DNA of 9,836 bases. Source: an uncultured Prevotella sp. GTDB taxonomy: Bacteria; Bacteroidota; Bacteroidia; Bacteroidales; Bacteroidaceae. The notes under the pieces are model-generated. The model made no database searches. It saw nothing but the letters and a program-made list of their open reading frames with translations, and was not told the origin of the DNA. The stretch spans positions 1 to 9,836 of the forward strand of contig CALEKA010000025.1 in the NCBI GenBank assembly GCA_937898715.1, given 5' to 3'. The translations under genes and the position numbers were made by a program. Of this stretch, positions 1 to 6,361 are shown one piece after another; position 1 is the stretch's first letter; every line of letters starts with the position of its first letter.

Positions 1-31
1 GGCTATGAATATCATTGGGCTTTCAGCCCGC
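1..31. repeat. GC-rich hairpin at window edge, possible end of an interspersed repeat
   Basis: A perfect 5-bp stem with a 3-base loop is visible: GGGCT (17-21), TTC, AGCCC (25-29). It lies about 30 bases beyond the stop of the leftward BatD-like gene. No T-run follows on the minus strand, so it is a poor intrinsic terminator. From memory, a GGCTATGAATAT block followed by a GGGCTTTCAGCCC hairpin recurs in intergenic DNA of many Bacteroidota. Membership in such a repeat family is inference and cannot be tested here because the window starts inside it. Confidence 0.35.
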
Positions 32-56
32 CCATTCTAAATCCGAAACTTGAATC

Positions 57-584
57 TTAGATTACTCCAGAACCGCTTCTCATCATTTCTTGAGTCGTAC
101 GAAGCGGTCGTTCGACCACCCGAATGGTAAGGGCCTTGCTCTCACCCTGTACTTTCACTGTTTTGTATTCAGGACGCGCACCCATCATTTGGTCGAACAT
201 ATCGGGCATACTTATTACTTTTCGCAGAGAAGCCTTAAACTTTTGCACAGGAATCGTATAGTTACCTGCCTCACGAGGAGCAAACACATATTGGCTCCAT
301 ACGAGCGTATAATAGACATGATTCCCCTCACGCACGCGACTCACAGTGGCATCACGGTTGATATCGAGTTTGCGCATTGTACATTTTCCTTTTACTGAGA
401 AATTGGTGAGACACTCCGCTTTTTCAATCGGAGCCTCGGAGTAGACCACAATGCTCACCAACATACTATCTCCCGCATAAATTTCTTGTCGATCAGGAAT
501 AACGCGCGCAAAAAAAGTCTCTTTTTCCGCCGCTCCAAGGGGCAAATTAACCAATAGAAGAAGAAGGAGGAATACTTTTCTCAT
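57..584 (-). CDS. Short exported BatD-like protein (single N-terminal-type domain)
   Basis: This encodes 175 residues. Residues 1-19 form a signal peptide: MRK, then a run of leucines (FLLLLLLVNLPLG), then a probable signal peptidase I site near GAA-EK. There is no lipobox cysteine, so the mature protein is probably periplasmic. The rest resembles the first beta-sandwich domain of BatD-type (Bacteroides aerotolerance) proteins: an early PDRQEIYAGDSMLVSIVV strand pair, YYTLVWSQYVFAPREAGNYTI in the middle, and a closing ALTIRVVE strand. BatD proteins are usually several hundred residues with a C-terminal membrane anchor. This one stops after one domain, has no transmembrane segment after the signal, and has no batA/B/C/E genes beside it. 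It could be a specialised small relative or a truncated copy. The start is the first ATG, directly followed by the signal peptide. Nearest upstream gene is nadE, 230 bases away on the same strand; no clear promoter was found. Confidence 0.6.
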   Translation of the reverse strand: MRKVFLLLLLLVNLPLGAAEKETFFARVIPDRQEIYAGDSMLVSIVVYSEAPIEKAECLTNFSVKGKCTMRKLDINRDATVSRVREGNHVYYTLVWSQYVFAPREAGNYTIPVQKFKASLRKVISMPDMFDQMMGARPEYKTVKVQGESKALTIRVVERPLRTTQEMMRSGSGVI

Positions 585-665
585 ATTTTGTAACGGATTT
601 TAGTTTGATGTATTTCTTTCTGGAAGTAACTACATTTCTGCTTGGGAGAACAGATCCTTTTACTC

Positions 666-792
666 AACTTCAACCGAAGTTTTCTCTAAAGAAAGTTTTC
701 TTTATCTCGTGGGCATGTGATAAGGCTTTCACATCTTAATTTCTATAGAATTGAATAGTCCCATTCAAATCGCGAACTCCTATAAAATAGGA
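666..792. other. Intergenic cluster of short inverted repeats between nadE and the BatD-like gene
   Basis: The 230-base gap (585-814) holds no gene that I can support. Instead it contains several short perfect or near-perfect dyads: AACTTC/GAAGTT (666-681, loop AACC), TAAAGAAA/TTTCTTTA (687-704, 2-base spacer), an imperfect TTATC..GATAA dyad (702-723), the palindrome TTCTATAGAA (741-750), TTGAAT/ATTCAA (751-768) and TCCTAT/ATAGGA (778-792, loop AAA). The last lies 22 bases beyond the nadE stop codon and could help end nadE transcription, although no U-run follows. I see no good TAnnTTTG promoter here for the downstream gene. Confidence 0.4.
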
Positions 793-814
793 CTAAGATT
801 CCTTATATATATTC

Positions 815-2776
815 TCAAGCTTCCGATTCCTCTTCTTGGCTCAAATCAGCCAGCCATGCTTCCGAACAAGCATCAGAAGGCATTCGCCAATCTCCGCGTG
901 GACTAAGCGAGCAGCTACCGACCTTTGGTCCGTCGGGCAGGCAAGAACGCTTAAATTGTTGCATAAAGAATCGGCGGAAGAATGTACGCAACCACTTTAG
1001 TATAATTTCTTTTGCAAATGCAGTCCCATTAGATGTACCATCAAAAGCCTTGCATGCCAAATAATAAATTTTCTGTGGGCTAAATCCATAGCGCAGTGTG
1101 TAGTACAGGAAGAAATCGTGAAGTTCATATGGCCCGACAAGATCTTCTGTTACTTGCTTAATATTACCGTCTTCGTCAGCTGGTATAAGCTCTGGACTTA
1201 TAGGCGTATCGACAATGTCAAGTAAAGTTTCTCTACTTGCTTCGTCAGACATATTGCGTGCTGCCCATGCTACAAGGTGCCTTACCAACGTCTTAGGAAT
1301 AGATGCGTTGACACCATACATGCTCATGTGGTCACCATTGTAAGTGGCCCAACCTAATGCAAGTTCACTCAAATCACCAGTTCCTACTACAAAGCCCCCC
1401 ATTTGTCCTGCAGCATCCATAAGTATCTGCGTACGCTCACGTGCTTGAGAATTCTCGTAAGTGAGGTCGTGTACATTGATATCATGCCCTAAGTCCTTGA
1501 AATGCTGTGTAACAGCAGGTGCAATACTTATCTCGCGAATTGTTACGCCCAATTCTTTCATCAGGTTTGTAGCATTCGTATAAGTGCGGTCAGTCGTACC
1601 AAAACCAGGCATTGTAATTCCGACAATTCCTCGTCGATCACGCCCGAGCCGATCGAAGGCATGAATAGCAACAAGAAGAGCCAAAGTAGAGTCGAGTCCT
1701 CCACTTATTCCTATCACTACGGTTTTCGCCTGTGTATGTTCGATACGACGTGCCAATGCTTCGCTTTGCATACACACGATTTCCTCACATCGTTCATCAA
1801 GTTCTTCTCCCTCGGGCACAAAAGGATGAGCGTCAATCATACGAGTCAATGTGAAAGGAACATTACTAGAATAAGCCTCGAGATCAACCGAACGCATTGC
1901 TGGCACACACTCTATACCAATGGCGCCAGCAAAGGTTGTATTGAGTCGACGTTCAGCACGAAGTTTGTCCACGTCGATCTCACTGCTGATAAGTTGTTCA
2001 TGCATCGCGAATCTCTCTCCCTCTGCAAGCAAACTTCCATTCTCTGCTATGTAGGCTCTACCACTATATACAAGATCTTGCGTGCTTTCACCATATCCGC
2101 TTCCAGCATATACGTACCCCGCAAGAAGGCGTGCACTTTGATTGAGAATCAAACTCTTCAAATAGTTAGCCTTACCTATCAACTCATTACTTGCACTAAG
2201 ATTGAATATCAAGTCTGCACCTGCAAGTGCTAAATGGTTGCTCGGTGGAGTTGGTGCCCAGAGATCTTCACATATTTCTATACCAAAAGTGCAATGTGAG
2301 GAATGGAAGAGCAAGTTCTTACTCAAAGGAACGGTCTGTCCACAGAATCGAAGTTCCACTCCATCGCTGAGTGACTCAGATGAAGTAAACCAACGTTTTT
2401 CATAGAATTCCTTATAATTAGGCAAATAGGTTTTAGGCACGAGGCCATGGATTTTGCCTCGTTGTATCACGGCTGCGCAATTAAATAGCATGCTATTATA
2501 AGAAATGGGCACACCTACAAGCGCTGTCACATTAAGATTACGACTAAACTCAATAAGTTTAAGCAATGATGACTCTGCCTCGTCGAGTAAAAGCTGTTGA
2601 GAAAAAAGGTCTTGACATGTATAAGCAGTAATAGCCAGTTCTGGAAAACATACTATCTCTACACCCTGACCATCAGCCAGCGCCATCATGTTTTCTATCT
2701 GCTGCACATTGAATGCGCAATCGGCCACTTTGACCGCGGGTACTGCGGCTGCCACTTTGATAAAACCGTTTTGCAT
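815..2776 (-). CDS. nadE: Glutamine-dependent NAD+ synthetase
   Basis: This 653-residue two-domain cytosolic enzyme makes NAD+ from deamido-NAD+, ATP and glutamine, the last step of NAD biosynthesis. The N-terminal nitrilase-type glutaminase domain (about 5-290) shows the expected Glu-Lys-Cys triad: E46 in FPELAIT, K115 in VPKTYLPNY and C169 in FGIEICEDLW. The C-terminal synthetase domain (about 325-650) has the ATP pyrophosphatase P-loop SGGLDST (358-364) and later motifs VVGTGDLSELALGW and YGVNASIPKT typical of NadE. Length and domain order fit the bacterial glutamine-dependent form; nothing is truncated. ATG at 2774-2776 begins a beta strand (FIKVAAAVP) as in relatives, so this start is convincing. 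A TACTTTTG element lies 24 bases upstream. The gene runs leftward, divergent from malQ, with a 590-base gap that contains the ncRNA candidate. Confidence 0.97.
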   Translation of the reverse strand: MQNGFIKVAAAVPAVKVADCAFNVQQIENMMALADGQGVEIVCFPELAITAYTCQDLFSQQLLLDEAESSLLKLIEFSRNLNVTALVGVPISYNSMLFNCAAVIQRGKIHGLVPKTYLPNYKEFYEKRWFTSSESLSDGVELRFCGQTVPLSKNLLFHSSHCTFGIEICEDLWAPTPPSNHLALAGADLIFNLSASNELIGKANYLKSLILNQSARLLAGYVYAGSGYGESTQDLVYSGRAYIAENGSLLAEGERFAMHEQLISSEIDVDKLRAERRLNTTFAGAIGIECVPAMRSVDLEAYSSNVPFTLTRMIDAHPFVPEGEELDERCEEIVCMQSEALARRIEHTQAKTVVIGISGGLDSTLALLVAIHAFDRLGRDRRGIVGITMPGFGTTDRTYTNATNLMKELGVTIREISIAPAVTQHFKDLGHDINVHDLTYENSQARERTQILMDAAGQMGGFVVGTGDLSELALGWATYNGDHMSMYGVNASIPKTLVRHLVAWAARNMSDEASRETLLDIVDTPISPELIPADEDGNIKQVTEDLVGPYELHDFFLYYTLRYGFSPQKIYYLACKAFDGTSNGTAFAKEIILKWLRTFFRRFFMQQFKRSCLPDGPKVGSCSLSPRGDWRMPSDACSEAWLADLSQEEESEA

Positions 2777-2800
2777 ATATGATACGCCTATTTATGATTT

Positions 2801-2835
2801 CAAAAGTAGATTATTAATAAGTTGTGTGCATTAAA
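2801..2835 (-). promoter_or_regulatory. Candidate Bacteroidota-type promoter of nadE
   Basis: Read on the minus strand, TACTTTTG (2801-2808) fits the -7 consensus TAnnTTTG. About 23 bases upstream is TTTA (2832-2835), a weak match to the -33 TTTG. Transcription would start near 2794-2798, leaving a leader of about 20 bases before the nadE ATG. The -7 match is exact but the -33 match is imperfect. Confidence 0.45.
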
Positions 2836-2840
2836 CACTT

Positions 2841-2955
2841 TATGACTATAAATTGCAAATCGCGGATGTGCAAACGCTCTTTATCAGAGATATTCATGCA
2901 ATCAATGAAGAAGCCCCATCGCATGCATTATGCTTTGCAAATCCGCGTAGTCATA
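2841..2955. repeat. Long imperfect inverted repeat between nadE promoter and ncRNA candidate
   Basis: The ends TATGACTA (2841-2848) and TAGTCATA (2948-2955) are perfect 8-bp inverted copies. Inside them CGCGGATGTGCAAA (2861-2874) and TTTGCAAATCCGCG (2934-2947) pair at 13 of 14 positions. The left side carries a 12-base insertion (2849-2860) that itself holds a second TTGCAAATC, so the same 9-mer is also present as a direct repeat (2853 and 2935). The loop is about 59 bases. It could fold as RNA, be a binding region, or be a small non-autonomous element. No protein-coding sense is seen. Confidence 0.55.
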
Positions 2956-3133
2956 AAAAAGGCTGTACCAGTGATGTGATGAAACTCCGAGTAAAATAAG
3001 ATTTGAGCTCCAGCCAATCTCTGTAATCCGACCCTACGACAAGCGCATATCGGCACGCCATTGAAGGACTGGTTGACTCGGTGTTCAGATTATTATTGAT
3101 GAGTATCCCAATCGAACCGGTACAGCCTAAATG
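2954..3133 (-). ncRNA. Candidate structured small RNA (6S-like layout), about 180 nt
   Basis: A consensus promoter (3140-3171) predicts a minus-strand transcript starting near 3133. The transcript begins with about 6 nt, then GGCUGUACCGG (3127-3117), which pairs over 11 bp (one G-U) with CUGGUACAGCC (2971-2961). Six U residues (2955-2960) follow directly, an intrinsic-terminator-like end. Nested inside are CCGAGU/ACUCGG (3076-3081 with 2987-2992), CCAGUC/GAUUGG (3067-3072 with 3014-3019) and CCGA/UCGG near the apex (3050-3053 with 3028-3031). The whole can thus form one long irregular hairpin with large asymmetric internal loops. That layout, length and strong promoter resemble 6S RNA and Bacteroidota motifs such as Bacteroidales-1 and 6S-Flavo, but I cannot confirm family membership. 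The alternative is a leader with an attenuator ahead of nadE, 178 bases downstream. Promoter and terminator are seen; the function is inferred. Confidence 0.6.
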
Positions 3134-3139
3134 ATGATG

Positions 3140-3171
3140 CAAATATACAATCATCTTATTTTTTTACCAAA
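3140..3171 (-). promoter_or_regulatory. Strong Bacteroidota-type promoter of the ncRNA candidate
   Basis: On the minus strand TTTG (3168-3171), a 20-base spacer and TATATTTG (3140-3147) match the Bacteroidota -33/-7 consensus TTTG-N~20-TAnnTTTG at every defined position. It points leftward into the structured region and lies back to back with the malQ promoter candidate. Confidence 0.72.
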
Positions 3172-3225
3172 CGTTTTCTTTACTTTTTTAGATAATGTTT
3201 TTATTTTCTCTTTTTTGTAGCCGAG

Positions 3226-3259
3226 TTTGTTCTACTTCCAAATTTTATTTATAAGTTTA
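3226..3259 (+). promoter_or_regulatory. Candidate promoter of malQ
   Basis: TTTG (3226-3229), a 22-base spacer and TAAGTTTA (3252-3259) match TTTG/TAnnTTTG with one mismatch at the last base. Transcription would begin near 3265 and give a leader of about 100 bases that includes the hairpin at 3277-3304. Confidence 0.42.
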
Positions 3260-3276
3260 CAGCCTTAATGGCCACA

Positions 3277-3304
3277 TAGCATCGCTTTAAATAAGGCGAT
3301 ACTA
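3277..3304 (+). promoter_or_regulatory. Hairpin in the malQ leader
   Basis: TAGCATCGCTTT (3277-3288) pairs with AAGGCGATACTA (3293-3304) around the loop AAAT, giving 12 positions with one mismatch and one T-G. It lies upstream of an AAGGAG (3320-3325) that is 41 bases from the ATG, too far to act as its ribosome site. A role in mRNA stability or control is possible but unproven. Confidence 0.4.
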
Positions 3305-3366
3305 TACATATATATAATAAAGGAGTATTTATCTCAGTACTTCTCTTAACCATCTTTCTTTTCCCC

Positions 3367-6066
3367 ATGAAAAATCTCTCCTTTTCCATTTCCTATCAGA
3401 CTACTGCAGGACAACACCCCGAATTAGCATACTCCATTGACAAGCGTACGACTGTTTTCGTTCCAATGCATAGCACTAATGAAACAGAGTGGACTGTTGA
3501 TATAGAAATCCCCGATCAATGTCAATGTATACGCCATGCTTACCAAATCGTCGACTCGGATAATCACGTGGTACGCACAGAACAAAACGGTTGGCGATAC
3601 TTCGAATTTCAACATCGCACCAATGTATGCTTCATTGATGCATGGGCAGACTCCGTACTAAGCAGCATTTATCATAAGACCGCATTTGAACAATGCATCA
3701 TGCTACCACGGGGAGGAGAGCGCTTACACATGGAACTACTTTCATCGCCAGCCCTCATCATCCTCCACACTAGGCCACCGCGTAAAGGCTTTAAGTGGGC
3801 CATCAGCGGAAGTTGCCATTCGTTAGGAGAATGGGATGTAAAGAAAGCTTTACCACTCTCACGCACGGGCACATACGAATGGAGCGTTGCGCTCTCGCGA
3901 AAGGACTTTAAAGAAGGATTCTCCTATAAATATATACTGATTGACGAGTTTAATTCTGAACACGTAATCTGGGAAGAGGGAAACAATCGTACCATTCTCC
4001 CTACTCCACACACAGAAAGTGCATCCATCGTGCGTCAAGACGAAACGCCACATATAGACAATCCTCTATGGCGAGGTGCAGGATGTGTTATTCCCGTATT
4101 TTCACTCCGCAGTGAACATAGCTTAGGTGTAGGCGACTTTGGAGATTTACTCACGCTTGTACGATGGGCAGCCGAAGTAGGAATGTCTGCTGTACAGCTG
4201 TTGCCTATCAACGACACCACACGAAGTGGCTCGTGGCGAGACTCCTATCCTTATAATGGGATATCCGTATACGCACTCCACCCCATATATCTTGATACAC
4301 GAGAATGGGAAAACGAATCTTTCTATAAATCGTATCGCATAAGCGGGGAAGTACTCAACAAACTTCCTCAGCTTGACTACGAAGCGGCCTTTCAACTCAA
4401 GATGAAATTCTCGCGTCAACTCTACAAGCTACACGGAGCACGTACAGTCCAGTCGTCTGAGTTCAAGAAATATTGCAATGCGAACAAGCATTGGCTATCA
4501 TCCTACGCTCTTTTTTGCACACTTCGTGACCGCTACCATACAGCAGATTTCCGTACATGGCCCCAAAGTACACCTTCTGCTCGAGAAGAAGAACTCTTCC
4601 TCCAAAAGTTTCCAGAAGAGTCGGATAACATTCTATTCTATAAATTCCTACAATTCCTACTTGACAAGCAGATGAGCCAAGTACATGCCGAAGCACGCCA
4701 ACTCGGGATAATTCTCAAAGGTGACATTCCCATCGGTATTAGCCGCGATAGTGTTCCGGCATGGGCTGATGGTCATCTGTTTCACTTCAACGGACAAGCT
4801 GGAGCTCCACCTGATGATTTCGCCCGTCATGGGCAGAACTGGGGATTCCCCACCTACAATTGGCAGGAAATGGCTAAAGACAGTTACTCTTGGTGGCAGT
4901 CGCGTTTGAAACACATGGAGCGGTTCTTTGATGCTTACCGAATAGACCATGTATTAGGATTTTTCCGTATATGGGAAGTTCCTTCCGACCAAATCTACGG
5001 GCTTTTAGGACAATTCCGCCCCTCTTTACCTTACACAGAAGGTGAAATCCGCGATTTCGGATTCAGTCATGAGGTCAGTACCCTATGCACTCCAATACTG
5101 AATGCCACGGAAATTGCTCAATTAATGAAAAAAACGAGCAATTATCAGTTCTGCTCACTTTATTTCAATCACAATGGAGAAAACTACGAGCTCAAGCCTC
5201 AATTCCGCTCTCAACGATACATTGTAGAGCACGTTCCAGAAGGAAAAACACGAGAAGCACTACTTGAAGTTGCTTGCGAAGTACTATTCCTCCGAGACAC
5301 GGAGTGTTCGCATTTGTTCCATCCTAGAGTAATGGGAAAAGATAGTCGTCGATTCTTGCAACTCTCCGAGGCAGACCAACAAGCATTCTGTCGACTACAC
5401 GACCACTTCTTCTACACTCGCAACAATGATTTCTGGGCAGAGGAAGCCCTCAAAAAACTTCCAATCATCACGCAGAGTCACGACATACTAAGCCCTCGCC
5501 TTCATCTTTATCCTATAGATAGCGACGGCATGTTGCCCTGTGCCGAAGACCTGGGAATGGTGCCAACTTCGGTCAAGGGAGTACTTGAGCGACTTAGCAT
5601 ACTCTCACTCGAGATTCAACGTATGCCCAAGGAGTATGGACTCGAGTTTGGCATACTCTCCCACAACCCCTATCTTTCGGTATCCACCATTGCCACTCAC
5701 GACATGCCCCCATTACGCCTTTGGTGGACAGAGAACCAAGCGCTTACACAGCGATTTTGGAACAATGCCATCCACCAGTCGGGAATAGCACCACATGAAG
5801 CCTCACCTGAAATCTGCGAAGAAGTGGTATCCCAGCATCTGCAATCTCCCTCCATGCTCTGCCTGCTTGCCATGCAAGACTGGCTCTCCATCTCACACAA
5901 TCTTAGAAGCGCACATCCCGAGAACGAACAAATCAATGTGCCCTCCAACCCCAACCAATATTGGAACTACCGCATGCACATCTCCCTAGAGCAACTACTC
6001 CTTGCTTCTGACTTCAACGAAAAAGTGAGAGCTCTTGTGCAACAGAGAGAATGCACGAACAAATGA
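3367..6066 (+). CDS. malQ: 4-alpha-glucanotransferase, DPE2-like, with N-terminal CBM20 modules
   Basis: This 899-residue cytosolic enzyme transfers alpha-1,4-glucan segments between maltose/maltodextrins and glycogen-like acceptors. Residues about 1-115 form a first, diverged CBM20-like beta-sandwich that lacks the usual LGxW signature. Residues about 128-215 form a clear second CBM20 (SLGEWD at 152-157, IWEEGNNR at 201-208). The GH77 barrel starts near 233 (WRGAGCVIPVFSLRSEHSLGVGDFGD). Expected catalytic residues are present: nucleophile D527 in YRIDHVLGFFRIW, acid/base E727 in CAEDLG and transition-state D779 in ATHDMPP. Nucleophile and acid/base are 200 residues apart, against 47 in Thermus amylomaltase (D293/E340), so this carries the long insertion typical of the plant DPE2 branch. 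The upstream frame is open but has no ATG, GTG or TTG start near; ATG 3367 leads straight into a beta strand as in relatives. ppdK follows after 295 bases. Confidence 0.95.
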   Translation: MKNLSFSISYQTTAGQHPELAYSIDKRTTVFVPMHSTNETEWTVDIEIPDQCQCIRHAYQIVDSDNHVVRTEQNGWRYFEFQHRTNVCFIDAWADSVLSSIYHKTAFEQCIMLPRGGERLHMELLSSPALIILHTRPPRKGFKWAISGSCHSLGEWDVKKALPLSRTGTYEWSVALSRKDFKEGFSYKYILIDEFNSEHVIWEEGNNRTILPTPHTESASIVRQDETPHIDNPLWRGAGCVIPVFSLRSEHSLGVGDFGDLLTLVRWAAEVGMSAVQLLPINDTTRSGSWRDSYPYNGISVYALHPIYLDTREWENESFYKSYRISGEVLNKLPQLDYEAAFQLKMKFSRQLYKLHGARTVQSSEFKKYCNANKHWLSSYALFCTLRDRYHTADFRTWPQSTPSAREEELFLQKFPEESDNILFYKFLQFLLDKQMSQVHAEARQLGIILKGDIPIGISRDSVPAWADGHLFHFNGQAGAPPDDFARHGQNWGFPTYNWQEMAKDSYSWWQSRLKHMERFFDAYRIDHVLGFFRIWEVPSDQIYGLLGQFRPSLPYTEGEIRDFGFSHEVSTLCTPILNATEIAQLMKKTSNYQFCSLYFNHNGENYELKPQFRSQRYIVEHVPEGKTREALLEVACEVLFLRDTECSHLFHPRVMGKDSRRFLQLSEADQQAFCRLHDHFFYTRNNDFWAEEALKKLPIITQSHDILSPRLHLYPIDSDGMLPCAEDLGMVPTSVKGVLERLSILSLEIQRMPKEYGLEFGILSHNPYLSVSTIATHDMPPLRLWWTENQALTQRFWNNAIHQSGIAPHEASPEICEEVVSQHLQSPSMLCLLAMQDWLSISHNLRSAHPENEQINVPSNPNQYWNYRMHISLEQLLLASDFNEKVRALVQQRECTNK

Positions 6067-6206
6067 GGAGCCAAGATGGCAACAACAACTCACTTAATGC
6101 AGATAAGTCTGACTACCGCAATGCATTGGTGACCGAGCGAATACCATTTATATATACGCAAACAAAATCATTCAACCCACTCTTTTTAACGACTGAAAAG
6201 GAATAA
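6051..6206 (+). CDS. Possible small ORF overlapping the malQ end (51 aa), function unknown
   Basis: An ATG at 6051 opens a 51-codon frame that overlaps the malQ stop by 16 bases and ends at TAA 6204-6206. A second in-frame ATG at 6063 overlaps the malQ TGA as ATGA, an arrangement common in translational coupling. The predicted peptide is polar (MHEQMRSQDGNNNS..., ending ...FLTTEKE), with no signal peptide, membrane segment or motif that I recognise. A purine-rich AGAGAG lies just before the first ATG. It may be chance open frame; the overlap is the only argument in its favour. Confidence 0.2.
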   Translation: MHEQMRSQDGNNNSLNADKSDYRNALVTERIPFIYTQTKSFNPLFLTTEKE

Positions 6207-6250
6207 ATATCAAAATTGCAACATCAAATTACAAAAAAGCACCTTAGACT

Positions 6251-6282
6251 CTTGTACATCTGAAAGCAAAGATATATATTTG
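6251..6282 (+). promoter_or_regulatory. Strong Bacteroidota-type promoter of ppdK
   Basis: CTTG (6251-6254), a 20-base spacer and TATATTTG (6275-6282) fit the -33/-7 consensus, with TTG of the -33 box intact. Transcription would start near 6286-6290, giving a leader of about 75 bases before the ATG at 6362. The spacing equals that of the ncRNA promoter at 3140-3171. Confidence 0.7.
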
Positions 6283-6311
6283 CACTTAAGTTAATCACAG
6301 AAAGAGTAAAA

Positions 6312-6327
6312 GCCGTATAAGTACGGT
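6312..6327 (+). promoter_or_regulatory. Small hairpin in the ppdK leader
   Basis: CCGTA (6313-6317) and TACGG (6322-6326) form a perfect 5-bp stem around TAAG, extendable by a G-T pair. It covers the GTG at 6326, a further reason to discount that codon as the start. Confidence 0.35.
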
Positions 6328-6361
6328 GAAGATCTATGAAAATTCAAATTTAGTAAAAACC

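Noticed and set aside
1502..2233. 243-aa plus-strand open frame
   Set aside because: It lies wholly opposite nadE, whose catalytic motifs are intact; the translation is Cys/Ser/Thr-rich with no domain, a shadow frame.
2961..3127. MITE with 9-11 bp terminal inverted repeats instead of an RNA gene
   Set aside because: No flanking target duplication is visible, and the ends match a promoter start on one side and a U-tract on the other. Kept as a lesser alternative.
3117..3127. tRNA or tmRNA T-arm suggested by GGTTCGATT just after the RNA's 5' stem
   Set aside because: The stem needed for a T-arm does not form, and no acceptor stem or CCA-type end is present.
2951..3154. 67-aa open frame on the minus strand in the divergent gap
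   Set aside because: Its ATG (3152-3154) lies upstream of the predicted transcription start, inside the promoter spacer, and the region is explained better by RNA structure; the peptide shows no motif.
3320..3325. AAGGAG as ribosome binding site of malQ
   Set aside because: It is 41 bases from the ATG, and no start codon lies at a suitable distance downstream of it.
6326..6361. GTG at 6326 as the ppdK start (12 extra residues)
   Set aside because: The ATG at 6362 gives the family's usual N-terminus, while the GTG lies inside a hairpin and only about 40 bases after the -7 box.
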